Shown here in pieces: positions 8,937 through 18,321 of a stretch of DNA of 64,000 bases. This DNA is from Enterovibrio qingdaonensis. Lineage in GTDB: Bacteria; Pseudomonadota; Gammaproteobacteria; Enterobacterales; Vibrionaceae. Made by a program: the position numbers and the translations under genes. Location: the NCBI RefSeq assembly GCF_028683135.1, contig NZ_JAJUBB010000004.1, forward strand, positions 1 to 64,000, in the 5' to 3' direction. Under the pieces are notes generated by a model. That model saw only the letters and a list, made by a program, of their open reading frames with translations. It ran no database searches and was not told the DNA's origin. Positions within the stretch are counted from its first letter, which is position 1; every line of letters begins with the position of its first letter.

Positions 8937-9818
8937 ATGAATTGGACGTTAGACCAACTGCGCGCATTTGTTGTATCGGCTGAGCTCGGGTCATTTTCCG
9001 CAGCGGGGCGACGCCTTGGTAAGGTGCAATCACGGATCAGTAGTGCAATTGCTGATCTGGAGGTGGATTTAGGCTTTGATCTGTTTGATCGTTCGGGTAA
9101 ATACCCCACGCTGACCGACGGCGGGAAAGAACTGCTGGTCGAGGCAACCGCCGTGCTCAACCAATGCGAACGCCTGCAGGCCATGGCTGAAAAAGTCTCC
9201 AATCACGATGAAACGTCCCTGTCGATTACATGCGATGAAGCAATTTCAATAGAAGCTTTCGATAAATTCATCATAGATATTGCCGAGAAGTACCCTGGGT
9301 TAAAACTCACCGTCACCAACGGGTCTCGCGACGATATTGCAACAGCCGTAGTGGAGTGCCGCGCCGACATTGGCATTACGTTTCGACAAAGCGAACTTTC
9401 GCCGGCATTGGAGTTTGAATCCATCGGTCACCTCAGTAATGTGCTTGTTATCAGCCCTCATCACCCACTCGCAAAGAAAAAACGACTTACGTTGAAAGAC
9501 CTTCAACCTCTTAGACAGCTTGTGATCTGTGATAAAAAAGGCACAGGGCGAGGCACACCACTCACCCCCGATTATTGGCATATAGATAGCTATTTTTTCA
9601 TTAGCGAATTGGTGATGCATGGGCTTGGATGGGCAATCATCCCCGACCATGTGGCAAACTCAAGTTGGTATGACGGAAGCTTAAAAATTTACCCCGTCAG
9701 TCAGCTAGGTCAGTCCGTGGTTATGGAAGTGGGGCTGGTCAAACGACGCGACAAGCCGCTAAGCCCGATATCAAGCTGGCTGTTGCAGCAAATGAAAACA
9801 CGGTTTGATGGAAGGTAA
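8937..9818 (+). CDS. LysR-family regulator next to the MATE exporter
   Basis: This 293-residue regulator has an N-terminal HTH (LGSFSAAGRRLGKVQSRISS, about residues 17-36) and a LysR substrate-binding domain (about 90-285). A GGGAG site at 8924-8928 sets ATG 8937; the in-frame TTG just upstream is less likely. It is divergent from the MATE gene across about 106 bp, which suggests control of that exporter and of itself. The inducer is unknown. Confidence 0.87.
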   Translation: MNWTLDQLRAFVVSAELGSFSAAGRRLGKVQSRISSAIADLEVDLGFDLFDRSGKYPTLTDGGKELLVEATAVLNQCERLQAMAEKVSNHDETSLSITCDEAISIEAFDKFIIDIAEKYPGLKLTVTNGSRDDIATAVVECRADIGITFRQSELSPALEFESIGHLSNVLVISPHHPLAKKKRLTLKDLQPLRQLVICDKKGTGRGTPLTPDYWHIDSYFFISELVMHGLGWAIIPDHVANSSWYDGSLKIYPVSQLGQSVVMEVGLVKRRDKPLSPISSWLLQQMKTRFDGR

Positions 9819-9840
9819 AGGCAACGCATACTGAAATAAA

Positions 9841-9863
9841 AAGAGGGTGACGACACCCTCTTT
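9841..9863. terminator. Bidirectional terminator
   Basis: A 9-bp stem AAGAGGGTG/CACCCTCTT with an ACGA tetraloop has T-runs on both outward strands. It separates the convergent LysR gene and the membrane-protein gene. Confidence 0.85.
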
Positions 9864-9887
9864 GAGTTGGTTCTCGCTGAACGCTTT

Positions 9888-11219
9888 CTAAATAGAAAGC
9901 CAAGTCAGTGATTTCAGCGGTTCCACATACTTTGTCACCGCTTTTTTCTTCAAATACGTAAAGCTCGCGTAAACCGTGAAAGGTAGGATATACATGGCAA
10001 TTCCAAGCGTGGAAGCCAAGACATTTTGGTTAATAGCACCAACACCTAACAAGAGTACATCGAGCAAGAATACGGCCACGAAACAGAGGTAAGTCAATTT
10101 GGCAACCGTAGGAAACAGCATACCTTTCGACTTGCTTTTGCTCGCGCAAAAATTTACGCCGTAATAAAGCACATTTACAGCAACCAACAGCGAGAAAAAT
10201 GCGTATTTAGCATTCCCCCACAGCGAGAAATAGTGTTGAAGGATGAACTGCTTCAAGGACATGAATGCGTCAAAGGGAACGAAAACAAGAGAACCAATGC
10301 TCGCCAATGCGCCATCATGAGGAAGCAGGTTTAAAACGGTCAGCAACAAAATAGACAGCAGTACTGCACTAGGCACCGCAAACATCATGACGCGCTTCAC
10401 TGATACCGATTCTTTCACCGTTTTCTGCACGGTGTAGCGATACGCTGCAATTTCTCTTCTTACCTTCCCGAAGACCATCCATGAGAGAAAGGGAAACTGT
10501 TGTAAGCACACGTCGTCGTCATCATGTTTAGCGATATACTCTAAAAATGGCACGTCGTTTAACATGCTCATTTCCGTTACCGGTGCTTTGTTATGTTTGT
10601 AGGGCTGACAGGCTTGTTCCAGCTGATGCCGCACGTCATTAATGTAATGCGTCGCCTTTTGGCCAAGCTTTTCAATATTGTCCACCCAGATTTCTAAACG
10701 ATTTTCTTCATCTGGCACGCCACAAATAGAGAAGGTTTGCTCCTCGCCTCCCATATCCAGCACCATTTTGCTTACTGGCAATACGCCGCGACAGCACTCG
10801 CCTGTCTGCGCGTCCCAAATCACATTATCAATGAATGCGCTCTGGTCTAAAATCACCATTTTCTCGGGACCACTGCTAAGGTCTAGTCTCACTCGACGAC
10901 CTTTACCCGCAGCATTTATCGCCCAAACATGGCTTGTCGTTGGCTCACAATAAAAATGCTTTTTCTCTGGCGCATCTTTATCTTCATTTGACAGTGCTAC
11001 CCATTTCTCTGAGCCGACATCGGCTTGTGCGTCAGAGCACATTAGAATTTCAAGGTAACGCCACTCATCGAAAGAGACGAGACGAACTGACGTGTCAAAG
11101 TACTTCTCGTGCGTTGTTTTTATCGTATTAAAAAACGTATCAAATGCATCACGTAACTGAATTTCTAAGCCCGATTTCACGACAGCTCCACGGTGTATGT
11201 CGGCCAAAATTGCGGTCAT
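9888..11219 (-). CDS. Membrane protein with cytoplasmic N-domain, unknown family
   Basis: The protein has about 443 residues. The first 275 are soluble and mixed alpha/beta, including an acidic HDDDD patch. They are followed by four or more hydrophobic segments (starting near VMMFAVPSAVLLSILLLTVL). The frame also extends to a TTG at 11246; the ATG at 11219 is chosen although neither start has a good Shine-Dalgarno. The gene lies 38 bp downstream of a 45-bp bipartite element that is repeated upstream of the next membrane-protein gene, so the two are probably co-regulated. I recognise no known domain. Confidence 0.7.
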   Translation of the reverse strand: MTAILADIHRGAVVKSGLEIQLRDAFDTFFNTIKTTHEKYFDTSVRLVSFDEWRYLEILMCSDAQADVGSEKWVALSNEDKDAPEKKHFYCEPTTSHVWAINAAGKGRRVRLDLSSGPEKMVILDQSAFIDNVIWDAQTGECCRGVLPVSKMVLDMGGEEQTFSICGVPDEENRLEIWVDNIEKLGQKATHYINDVRHQLEQACQPYKHNKAPVTEMSMLNDVPFLEYIAKHDDDDVCLQQFPFLSWMVFGKVRREIAAYRYTVQKTVKESVSVKRVMMFAVPSAVLLSILLLTVLNLLPHDGALASIGSLVFVPFDAFMSLKQFILQHYFSLWGNAKYAFFSLLVAVNVLYYGVNFCASKSKSKGMLFPTVAKLTYLCFVAVFLLDVLLLGVGAINQNVLASTLGIAMYILPFTVYASFTYLKKKAVTKYVEPLKSLTWLSI

Positions 11220-11256
11220 GATGGGGCAAGAAAGGTTAAAAAACAAAAGCTAAATG

Positions 11257-11301
11257 CAGACAATTTGCAGTAAAAACAAAGTGGTGAAAAAGCGCGCAAA
11301 A
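11257..11301 (-). promoter_or_regulatory. Bipartite repeated element, copy A
   Basis: A 17-nt block (CAGACAATTTGCAGTAA), a 9-nt variable spacer and a 19-nt block (GGTGAAAAAGCGCGCAAAA), written on the plus strand. Both blocks are identical, with the same spacing, in copy B at 12367-12411. Each copy lies upstream of a minus-strand membrane-protein gene, so a shared operator or promoter is the simplest reading. Confidence 0.65.
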
Positions 11302-11443
11302 AGAGCTCACACTTTAACCGCGCGAGCCTTAAAAAAACTGGCTGATCTCCACTGCTTTCGTTGTGCCTGAATCTCTTTTTCAACCACAGTCTGGACGCCC
11401 AAGCTTAGAAATAGCGTTCAGGATTAGGTCGCCAATTGGCGCT

Positions 11444-12256
11444 TTATTGAGCAGGTAAGCTTTGCAAATTATGCTGGAAGTCTTGTGTCAAATATTGAGG
11501 GGGCATAACGTTGCCATCTGAGATTGATTTTGGCCTTACCCAACCGTCTAAATTAGGAAGTTTGTATTTGAATGGATCTGACGAATCCGTTTTTAATTGA
11601 TAAGACATGAACTCAGCCACTAGTTCTGCACTACCATTACTGTCCGCCCCGCTCTTCGCACCTGTCGTTGCCGACTGCTTTTTCTCCAACAAGGCGATGA
11701 GTTTTTTCATAAGGTCAGTATGCGTTTTGGCTGCCGTCTCGGCGTCATTCCTTGCACTTTCCAACTCATGCAATTGTATTGTATACAACTGCTCAATTTG
11801 CTCATCACTATATCCCAAGCTTTTCAGGCTGGACTGAAGCGTTATCCAATCTAACGCGACTTTAATATTCTTGGGGGCTTCTGTCTTCCATGGAAACGTT
11901 GGTTCTTTAGGTGGAGCAAACCATTGCTGAGTTCGCGCGGTTGTTCCAACAAGGGTGCCAATTAAATAGAACAGAGAAAAGAAAATAAGCGTCGTGCCTA
12001 GCGTTCGCTTAACACTGGCCGCGTTCTGTTCCATTTTATCAATCAACGTCGCCGCAAGTTCTTGGTTGCCCGCAATACCTTCTGGCAAATCTTTCAGTGC
12101 TTTGTAAGGCTGTAACAATCCAAAACCTGTGACCACCAAACCAAATATCAAAGGGATCACAATACTCACCACAGGCGTTGCTGACCCACCAACCATATAC
12201 CCAACCGAAAGACCCGTAATGGACAGACCAATAATTAGCGGAATACTATTTTTCAT
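11444..12256 (-). CDS. Membrane protein with two N-terminal TM regions and a coiled region
   Basis: This 270-residue protein starts at ATG 12256, set by a strong GGAGAGGGAACG site. It has a hydrophobic hairpin at about residues 3-48, another hydrophobic segment at about 88-108 (GTTLIFFSLFYLIGTLVG), then a hydrophilic, partly coiled-coil tail (QLHELESARNDAETAAKT) and a Q-rich C-terminus. The domain family is not recognised. It carries copy B of the shared element about 110 bp upstream and probably works with, or is controlled like, the 9888-11219 protein. Confidence 0.72.
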   Translation of the reverse strand: MKNSIPLIIGLSITGLSVGYMVGGSATPVVSIVIPLIFGLVVTGFGLLQPYKALKDLPEGIAGNQELAATLIDKMEQNAASVKRTLGTTLIFFSLFYLIGTLVGTTARTQQWFAPPKEPTFPWKTEAPKNIKVALDWITLQSSLKSLGYSDEQIEQLYTIQLHELESARNDAETAAKTHTDLMKKLIALLEKKQSATTGAKSGADSNGSAELVAEFMSYQLKTDSSDPFKYKLPNLDGWVRPKSISDGNVMPPQYLTQDFQHNLQSLPAQ

Positions 12257-12366
12257 CGTTCCCTCTCCTCGCAACAAGCACCAATCCAACGTGCCATAAG
12301 GAAGGCAAAATGAAAAATCCGATGTCGTGCGATGTGATAAACGCCCTTAAGAAAAAAGGGATTATC

Positions 12367-12411
12367 CAGACAATTTGCAGTAAGCACCAATCGGTGAAAA
12401 AGCGCGCAAAA
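12367..12411 (-). promoter_or_regulatory. Bipartite repeated element, copy B
   Basis: The same 17-nt and 19-nt blocks as copy A, with a different 9-nt spacer (GCACCAATC instead of AAACAAAGT). Conserved arms with a free spacer of constant length point to a protein-binding site or promoter, not to a recent duplication. Confidence 0.65.
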
Positions 12412-12539
12412 GATGGTCAAAAGTTACTCTCAACCCAATACTTTTAGAAACACATCATCCAAACGCCTCGGGAAAATCCGCAAGATTTGCTAAAACGACC
12501 AATGCTAGGTTGAACAGGCTGAACGAGGAGGAGAACACT

Positions 12540-13400
12540 ATGCGTCAATCAACCGCCGAGCATTATCGTAAGCGAATCGATGTCTTGTTTGATTACATCT
12601 ATGAACACATCAATGACGATCTTGATATGGCAACCTTGGCTGACGTTGCTCTGATATCCCCTTATCACCTGCATCGCGTGTACCGTGGCATTTATGGCAG
12701 TAGCTTGTCAGACACCATTAAAAGGATCCGGCTTCATAACGCCTCCGATACGCTGATCAACTCCGATCTTTCAATCGAAGACGTCGCAAAACAGGCGAAG
12801 TACACCTCAGTGCAGAGTTTTACTCGTGCGTTCAGTGAATCATTTGGTATGCCTCCCGCTCGATTTCGGCGTGAAGGCGACCATATTCAATTCTCCCTGA
12901 ATCCGCTAAATACTGAGGAATCGATTATGCATGATGTCACCATTAAACATGCCGACGGAATGACGCTGATCGGCTACGAGCACAAAGGCGACTACATGAA
13001 CGTTGGCCAGCAATTTGAAAAGCTGCAAGGCTGGTTGGTGTCAAAAGGGTTACTCACCGAAACAACACGTTTTTTCGGTGTGTATTTTGATGACCCGGAG
13101 TCTGTCCCTATCGACAAATTAACCTCACTCGCTTGCGTGCGCGTCGATAACGTCGCCGATTTTCCCCTCGAAGAAGACATGCACAAATACACCGTTCACC
13201 CAACCAAGTGCGCGGTACTTAATTACAAAGGCCCCTACGCCAATATGGATGCAGCCTATAAATGGCTGTTCGCGAATTGGTTACCAAGCTCGGGCGAAAA
13301 AGTAGGATATCAACCTGTGTTTGAAGAGTACCTGAACGATGCTCATCACGTTCCACAAACCGAGCTTCTGACGGATATTTATATTCCCTTAGAGTCGTGA
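12540..13400 (+). CDS. AraC-family regulator fused to a GyrI-like effector domain
   Basis: This 286-residue protein has an AraC-type double HTH (about residues 5-105; DLDMATLADVALISPYHLHR and SIEDVAKQAKYTSVQSFTRAF) and a C-terminal GyrI-like small-molecule-binding domain (about 130-285). The layout is as in Rob/SbmC-type regulators of multidrug response. ATG 12540 follows a GAGGAGGAG site, so the in-frame ATG at 12510 is ignored. No obvious target lies next to it. The ligand is unknown; hydrophobic drugs bind some relatives. Confidence 0.88.
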   Translation: MRQSTAEHYRKRIDVLFDYIYEHINDDLDMATLADVALISPYHLHRVYRGIYGSSLSDTIKRIRLHNASDTLINSDLSIEDVAKQAKYTSVQSFTRAFSESFGMPPARFRREGDHIQFSLNPLNTEESIMHDVTIKHADGMTLIGYEHKGDYMNVGQQFEKLQGWLVSKGLLTETTRFFGVYFDDPESVPIDKLTSLACVRVDNVADFPLEEDMHKYTVHPTKCAVLNYKGPYANMDAAYKWLFANWLPSSGEKVGYQPVFEEYLNDAHHVPQTELLTDIYIPLES

Positions 13401-13433
13401 GTGATTGAATTCACTCGCCAGCGAAGTCGCTAT

Positions 13434-14354
13434 TTAGCTGCTTCGCTGTCCCTTAATTTCTCCCTCAATCCATTGTTTAAACGCTTGAACCTTTTTTAGC
13501 CTGAGGTGGGATTCAGGACAGACAAAGTAGTAGTTGAACGCGACCATTTGATTGAAGTCTTCACCGAAAGGGTAAATCAGATTGCCGCTTTCAATGTCTG
13601 AGGACACCAAGGCTTTTGCTGTCAACGCGACACCTTGCCCTTCAATGGCAGCTTGCAAGGCCAAAAACTCGGTAGAAAAATGGTGCCCCGCATCGGGATC
13701 TATATCTGAAAGCCCAGCAGCTCTTAACCACATTCCCCAACATGGCGCACTCTCCTGTCCCGTTTGCCACGCAGAACGAAGCAACATGTGATGCCGCAAG
13801 TCATCTGGGTTTTTCAGGGGATTATCACCACTCAACAAAGACGGACTACACACTGGGATCACTTCTTCCGGAATCAAGGTTTGGCAGTACAGATTAGGGT
13901 AGCAACCCGCGCCATATCGAAGGGCAACATCGACACCGTCGGATCGAAAATTAACGAGGCATTCGCAGGCATCTACGCGCAATCGATACTGAGGATAAGC
14001 TTTGTAAAAGCTTCCCAACCTCGGCAATAGCCATTTTGCCGCGAATGTCGGAGAAGCGCTCACTACCAGCTCATTGCTTTGCTGCCGTCGGCGTAATTGT
14101 CGTACACCTTCTTCGAGTTTTGAAAACCCTTCCTCCATAAACGGGTAAAGTTGCGCCCCCGCTTCTGTCAGTTCTAGCGAACGGACTTTGCGCTCAAACA
14201 ACTGAACATCTAAATAGCTTTCCAAAGATTTTATCTGCTGGCTCACTGCCGCAGGTGTGACATGCAGTTCTTCCGCAGCGGCTTTGATACTCAGCAAACG
14301 CGCAACGCTTTCGAACGCCCGTAAGGCATTAAGTGGGGGCAAGTGTTCTTCCAT
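13434..14354 (-). CDS. LysR-family regulator, GcvA-like
   Basis: This 306-residue LysR protein has the GcvA-type N-terminus (PPLNALRAFESVARLLSIKA; HTH AAAEELHVTPAAVSQQIKSL) and the GcvA-subclass effector domain (RSDGVDVALRYGAG). It is divergent from a small DUF1127 protein gene across 118 bp. GcvA-like regulators next to DUF1127 genes are a recurrent pair in proteobacteria, so control of 14473-14760 is likely. Confidence 0.87.
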   Translation of the reverse strand: MEEHLPPLNALRAFESVARLLSIKAAAEELHVTPAAVSQQIKSLESYLDVQLFERKVRSLELTEAGAQLYPFMEEGFSKLEEGVRQLRRRQQSNELVVSASPTFAAKWLLPRLGSFYKAYPQYRLRVDACECLVNFRSDGVDVALRYGAGCYPNLYCQTLIPEEVIPVCSPSLLSGDNPLKNPDDLRHHMLLRSAWQTGQESAPCWGMWLRAAGLSDIDPDAGHHFSTEFLALQAAIEGQGVALTAKALVSSDIESGNLIYPFGEDFNQMVAFNYYFVCPESHLRLKKVQAFKQWIEGEIKGQRSS

Positions 14355-14472
14355 GATTAAGATTTCCTAACTCTGGTTAAGGAATACTCGTTTGTAGACC
14401 TTATCAGGTTAAACCATCATCAACCACTAGATAAGCAAATCTAACCTATACCCCAATGAGGAGGGTTGAGCG

Positions 14473-14760
14473 ATGAAACCACTACACGCAAAACATGCCT
14501 TACTTGTAGAGCCGTTTAACCAAAGTGTATCTGCATCACCCGTAATCAGCCGCATATTGCTCCGTGCGGTCAACGCTATCTCTAACACAATCAGTGCATA
14601 TCAAGTGAAGAAGGCAAAACGAAGTGTGTACAGAGAAGTGAGTGACTATCCTGCTTATCTTCTGGAAGACATTGGTATGACACCGGATGAGGTGATGCAA
14701 ATTAGACGAAAGAGAGAGCGTCAATGTATGACTAAAATCCATGAGTCGGTCAGGCGTTAA
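14473..14760 (+). CDS. DUF1127 small protein
   Basis: This 95-residue basic protein has a C-terminal DUF1127 motif (REVSDYPAYLLEDIGMTPDEV, about residues 55-75) after a variable head. DUF1127 proteins are small Arg-rich factors, some of which act in RNA binding, phosphate or carbon metabolism and stress response; the role here is not known. A GAGGAGGG site precedes the ATG. It is divergent from the GcvA-like gene and ends at a shared terminator. Confidence 0.85.
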   Translation: MKPLHAKHALLVEPFNQSVSASPVISRILLRAVNAISNTISAYQVKKAKRSVYREVSDYPAYLLEDIGMTPDEVMQIRRKRERQCMTKIHESVRR

Positions 14761-14830
14761 TGATACTTTCTGACACGGTCGAGCGACTCTCTCATGAGCC
14801 TGACAAAATGTGGCTTAGCGAGGCACAAAA

Positions 14831-14855
14831 AAAGCGGCTAACAGCCGCTTTTTCT
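14831..14855. terminator. Bidirectional terminator
   Basis: AAAGCGGCT/AGCCGCTTT (9 bp) with an AAC loop, an A-run to the left and T5 to the right, between the convergent DUF1127 and rimO genes. Confidence 0.9.
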
Positions 14856-14871
14856 ATTCTATGAAGGTCGA

Positions 14872-16302
14872 TTAACGAACGACAGAACCCCATAGGTCAT
14901 ATTCGTCAGCGTGTTCAATCGCAACATCCACGATATCACCCGCTTTCACGTTAAACTCTTCGTTCAAGTACACAACGCCGTCGATTTCAGGTGCGTCTGC
15001 ATACGTACGACCAAGTGCACCTTCTTCGTCCACTTCGTCGATCAGCACTTTCATGGTGGTGCCGATACGTTTTTGCAGTTTCGCTGCGCTGATTTCTTGT
15101 TGTAGCTGCATGAAGCGATCGTAACGGTCTTGCTTCACGTCTTCCGAGATTTGATCGTCAATCTCGTTCGCTGCCGCACCGTCTACTGGCGAGTATTTGA
15201 AACAACCTACGCGGTCCAGTTGTGCTTCTTTCAGCCATTCCAACAGAATTTGGAAATCTTCTTCGGTTTCTCCCGGGAAGCCCACGATGAAAGTAGAACG
15301 GATCACCAGCTCAGGGCACATCTCACGCCATTTCTTGATTTGCTCAAGGGTACGCTCTGCTTTACCCGGACGCTTCATCGCTTTCAGTACGCGAGGGCTC
15401 GCGTGCTGGAAAGGAATGTCCAAGTAAGGCAGGATTTTACCTTCCGCCATCAAAGGAATGATGTCGTCAACGTGTGGGTATGGGTACACATAATGCAGAC
15501 GCGTCCAAATACCCAGTTTGCCCAACTCTTCGCTCAATGCTTTCAGGTTCTGACGAACAGGCATGCCGTTCGCAAAGCCCGTACTGTGCTTGGTGTCGAC
15601 GCCGTAAGCACTGGTGTCTTGGCTGATCACCAATAGCTCTTTCACGCCCGCATTTTTCAGACGTTCCGCTTCGCTCAGCACTTCGCCCACTGGACGGCTT
15701 ACCAGATCACCACGCATTGACGGGATGATGCAGAAGGTACAACGGTGGTTACAGCCTTCCGATATTTTCAGGTATGCGTAGTGCTTTGGCGTCAGTTTCA
15801 CGCCGTGGTCAGGTACCAAGCTGGTGAACGGATTGTGTTCTGGCTTCGGCGCAAACTGGTGCACGTGTTCCAGTACGTTTTCGTAAGCGTGTGGGCCGGA
15901 AATGCCCATTACACCCGGGTGAACTTCGCGGATTTCATCTTCGCGCGCACCCAGACAGCCAGTAACGATTACTTTGCCGTTTTCTTTCAGTGCTTCACCG
16001 ATGGTGTCCAGAGATTCCTGAACGGCGCTGTCGATGAAACCACAGGTATTTACAATTACCACGTCTGAATCGTGGTAGCTGTTTACAATCTCGTACCCTT
16101 CGGTGCGCAATTGCGTAAGAATGCGTTCTGAGTCAACCAGGTTCTTTGGACAGCCCAAAGACACAAACCCGATTTTGTTACCACTCGCTGTGGCAGTCTC
16201 GCCGCGGTTATCATTTTGCTCCGCGATCGTTTTTTTCGCCGTCTCTAACGTCGTTGTTTTATTTGGCGTGTAGGTTTCGACAGTCATGCTTTCATTGCTC
16301 AC
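14872..16302 (-). CDS. rimO: Ribosomal protein S12 methylthiotransferase RimO
   Basis: RimO is a radical-SAM enzyme that adds a methylthio group to the conserved Asp of ribosomal protein S12. Visible are the MTTase N-domain ([17 protein letters not shown]), the radical-SAM cluster motif CNHRCTFC (Cx3Cx2C), and a C-terminal TRAM domain. At 476 residues it exceeds E. coli RimO (about 441) through a roughly 45-residue N-terminal extension. The start is GTG 16302; ATG 16287 is an alternative. It is a single-gene unit with a shared terminator. Confidence 0.96.
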   Translation of the reverse strand: MSNESMTVETYTPNKTTTLETAKKTIAEQNDNRGETATASGNKIGFVSLGCPKNLVDSERILTQLRTEGYEIVNSYHDSDVVIVNTCGFIDSAVQESLDTIGEALKENGKVIVTGCLGAREDEIREVHPGVMGISGPHAYENVLEHVHQFAPKPEHNPFTSLVPDHGVKLTPKHYAYLKISEGCNHRCTFCIIPSMRGDLVSRPVGEVLSEAERLKNAGVKELLVISQDTSAYGVDTKHSTGFANGMPVRQNLKALSEELGKLGIWTRLHYVYPYPHVDDIIPLMAEGKILPYLDIPFQHASPRVLKAMKRPGKAERTLEQIKKWREMCPELVIRSTFIVGFPGETEEDFQILLEWLKEAQLDRVGCFKYSPVDGAAANEIDDQISEDVKQDRYDRFMQLQQEISAAKLQKRIGTTMKVLIDEVDEEGALGRTYADAPEIDGVVYLNEEFNVKAGDIVDVAIEHADEYDLWGSVVR

Positions 16303-16762
16303 AGGTTGCCGCCATTCGGTGGAACGGCGTAATTAGCCGGCGATTATACCTGCGCGAGAAAATACAGACCACATTAAGATGTGAGATAAGTCACCAAAAT
16401 AGAAACTGTGCCTCTTCCCCATATCGCTCCACCTGTACCACGTCACTTCCGCCTCGAACGCCAATATTCACGAATATTGTTTGCGTTAAATCAATATCAA
16501 TGCCGTTGCACATCGTTTCATCTCGCTTTGCGCCACCGCCAATGGCAAGCCCATTTAAGGTTCACCATCATGAAAAAGAAAGGAGTCTGGAACTGAACAA
16601 GGTGTAGGTGTTTTCTACAATGGCGTAAAGCTCGATAACGGGCCTGATTACCAAGAAATTATAGAGACGCAAATAAGCAACGCACTGTGCATAAAAAGTC
16701 AAAATCAAAACCCCATTTTTTTTCGAATCAGACCATGGCTTTATGCTGTTTGGGAGCTAACC
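16303..16762. other. Intergenic region upstream of rimO
   Basis: 460 bp without a supportable gene. The rimO-proximal part contains a perfect minus-strand TATAAT at 16343-16348, a plausible rimO -10 box. The remainder shows short frames but no Shine-Dalgarno or recognisable product. Confidence 0.45.
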
Positions 16763-17143
16763 ATGAGTGTCCTGTTTTCTCTGATTATCATCATGCTGCT
16801 TACCGCTTTCCCGCTAAAAGCAGCATTGCTTGAGCACACTGAATCACTGAGCCGGAATCATTTTTACGTTGCTATCGACACCGACGACACACCGTATCAA
16901 CACGTATTTCAAGTCGGAGGAGAGCACATTAACCACTACTACATTCTCGGCTTTGAAGGCGATATTTTCTCTGTCAACGTACGAGGATTTGACGGGCAAC
17001 CTGATGTTTATATAGGCGGGGATAGCGTTATACATAACGAGGGAACATATCAGGTCGTAAAGCAACACACATGGTTAGAGATTGCCATCTCTGCACACCC
17101 TTACTCTGAGTACCTGATAGAGGTTCACGTTCATCGTGAATAA
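16763..17143 (+). CDS. Small exported protein, unknown family
   Basis: This 126-residue protein has an N-terminal signal peptide (MSVLFSLIIIMLLTAFPLKA, cleavage near residue 20) and a mature part that looks all-beta (NHYYILGFEGDIFSVNVRGF). A GGGAG site 6-7 nt before the ATG supports the start. It is probably periplasmic. It may form a unit with the 46-codon ORF and the exported protein that follow. No homologue is recognised. Confidence 0.65.
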   Translation: MSVLFSLIIIMLLTAFPLKAALLEHTESLSRNHFYVAIDTDDTPYQHVFQVGGEHINHYYILGFEGDIFSVNVRGFDGQPDVYIGGDSVIHNEGTYQVVKQHTWLEIAISAHPYSEYLIEVHVHRE

Positions 17144-17145
17144 AA

Positions 17146-17286
17146 GTGATCTCCCAAGACCAACAACGTGAAGCACGCATTGCGTTGCTAAATGCACTAA
17201 AAACTGAGCTGCGGTTTGTATCCCAAAGAACGCAAAAACTGCAACTAGGTGTCCATACAATGATTGCGTTACTTGAACGATCGTGA
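17146..17286 (+). CDS. Possible 46-residue helical protein
   Basis: An open GTG-initiated frame of 46 codons begins 2 bp after the preceding stop. The product (begins MISQDQQREARIALLNALKT) looks amphipathic and helical, with protein-like composition. The Shine-Dalgarno is poor. It fills the gap between two exported-protein genes. Existence is uncertain. Confidence 0.38.
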   Translation: MISQDQQREARIALLNALKTELRFVSQRTQKLQLGVHTMIALLERS

Positions 17287-17349
17287 CAGATGACGTTTAG
17301 CCAAAGTGCGCAGAATTGAGTAAATAAAACGTACTCCAAAGGAGGAGAA

Positions 17350-18180
17350 ATGAAAAAGCTATTGGTTCTCATCAGCTTATTCCTTGCGAACCCGGCGGTA
17401 TTTGCACAAGAAGAAGTCAGTTGTTTAGAGGCAAAGTACCGGGTTGAAAACCACGATACCCAAAACGAGTTCAATGCCATTTTTAAGAATTTTCTGAGTC
17501 AGAAGCACCATTCATCAAATTCTCACTCATTCCATGTCAATGAAAACTTTGTTGCCATATCCCAATACACGAAGTACAGAGAAAAGCAGTCAAAAATTCT
17601 CGAAGAGAGAATGGGAATCTACGAATGGTTAGTCGCAACGCTCAAAAATCTTCCTGCGGACAACGTTATCCGTGTTCCGGAGGAATACGCCTCAAACGTC
17701 AGATTCCTTATTCGAATAACATTCCAAAAAGAAATTCCTATATCAACGCTTATTGAAGGGGCAACGTTAACTGACGATGACGTGTCATTGCTACAAGAGC
17801 AGGCAAAAAACGAACTCACAACGTTTTATCAAAATCAAAAATTATACGCAGCGAAGATTTTGAAAAATGATGATGTTCAGACAGTGGCTTTTATGTGGAA
17901 TCAATATTGCGAGGTGGAAGATAGCCCGCGACCCTACGAGTCACGACTCAATGGTACACGCGTGACGCTCGACATCTACTGTATTGAAACTGGCACCCAC
18001 ACAAACACAAGTTTTGCCATTGCCAACTCAATAGAAGGCCAGCACTATCTACATAATGAGTTTTCTAACAAGGAATGGGTCAGCATCAAACTCCCTTTTG
18101 AAGAATCAAACATGCTCACACAGTTTTGGACAGCTGGCTACAATCGCGCATGGCGAAAACTGGGCGGCGATTCGCCCTAA
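17350..18180 (+). CDS. Exported protein, unknown family
   Basis: This 276-residue protein follows a very strong AAAGGAGGAG site. It has a classic signal peptide (MKKLLVLISLFLANPAVFA), then a mostly helical mature region and cysteines at about residues 25, 185 and 217. No enzymatic motif or known fold is apparent. It is likely periplasmic and part of the same small cluster as 16763-17143. Confidence 0.75.
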   Translation: MKKLLVLISLFLANPAVFAQEEVSCLEAKYRVENHDTQNEFNAIFKNFLSQKHHSSNSHSFHVNENFVAISQYTKYREKQSKILEERMGIYEWLVATLKNLPADNVIRVPEEYASNVRFLIRITFQKEIPISTLIEGATLTDDDVSLLQEQAKNELTTFYQNQKLYAAKILKNDDVQTVAFMWNQYCEVEDSPRPYESRLNGTRVTLDIYCIETGTHTNTSFAIANSIEGQHYLHNEFSNKEWVSIKLPFEESNMLTQFWTAGYNRAWRKLGGDSP

Positions 18181-18248
18181 AACATTCAAAATGTCGCTTT
18201 GCCCAAACAACACACAGATTTTACTCACACAACGAGGTGAGCAGTGAC

Positions 18249-18275
18249 TGCGGGTTATCGCCATGGAAACCCGCA
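18249..18275 (+). terminator. Possible terminator
   Basis: TGCGGGTT/AACCCGCA arms with an 11-nt loop, about 70 bp after the exported-protein gene. The following sequence is AT-rich but lacks a clean T-run. Confidence 0.4.
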
Positions 18276-18321
18276 AATTATACTCTATCTTTGTTAATAA
18301 ACACCGTAGGTAGAGTATTCA

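Noticed and set aside
11257-12411. Ends of a mobile element or composite duplication
   Set aside because: The two repeats are in direct orientation with different spacers and enclose genes without transposase; a regulatory element fits better.
15130-15636. 168-codon open frame on the plus strand opposite rimO
   Set aside because: It lies wholly antisense to a certain gene, has His/Phe/Arg-rich shadow composition and no credible product.
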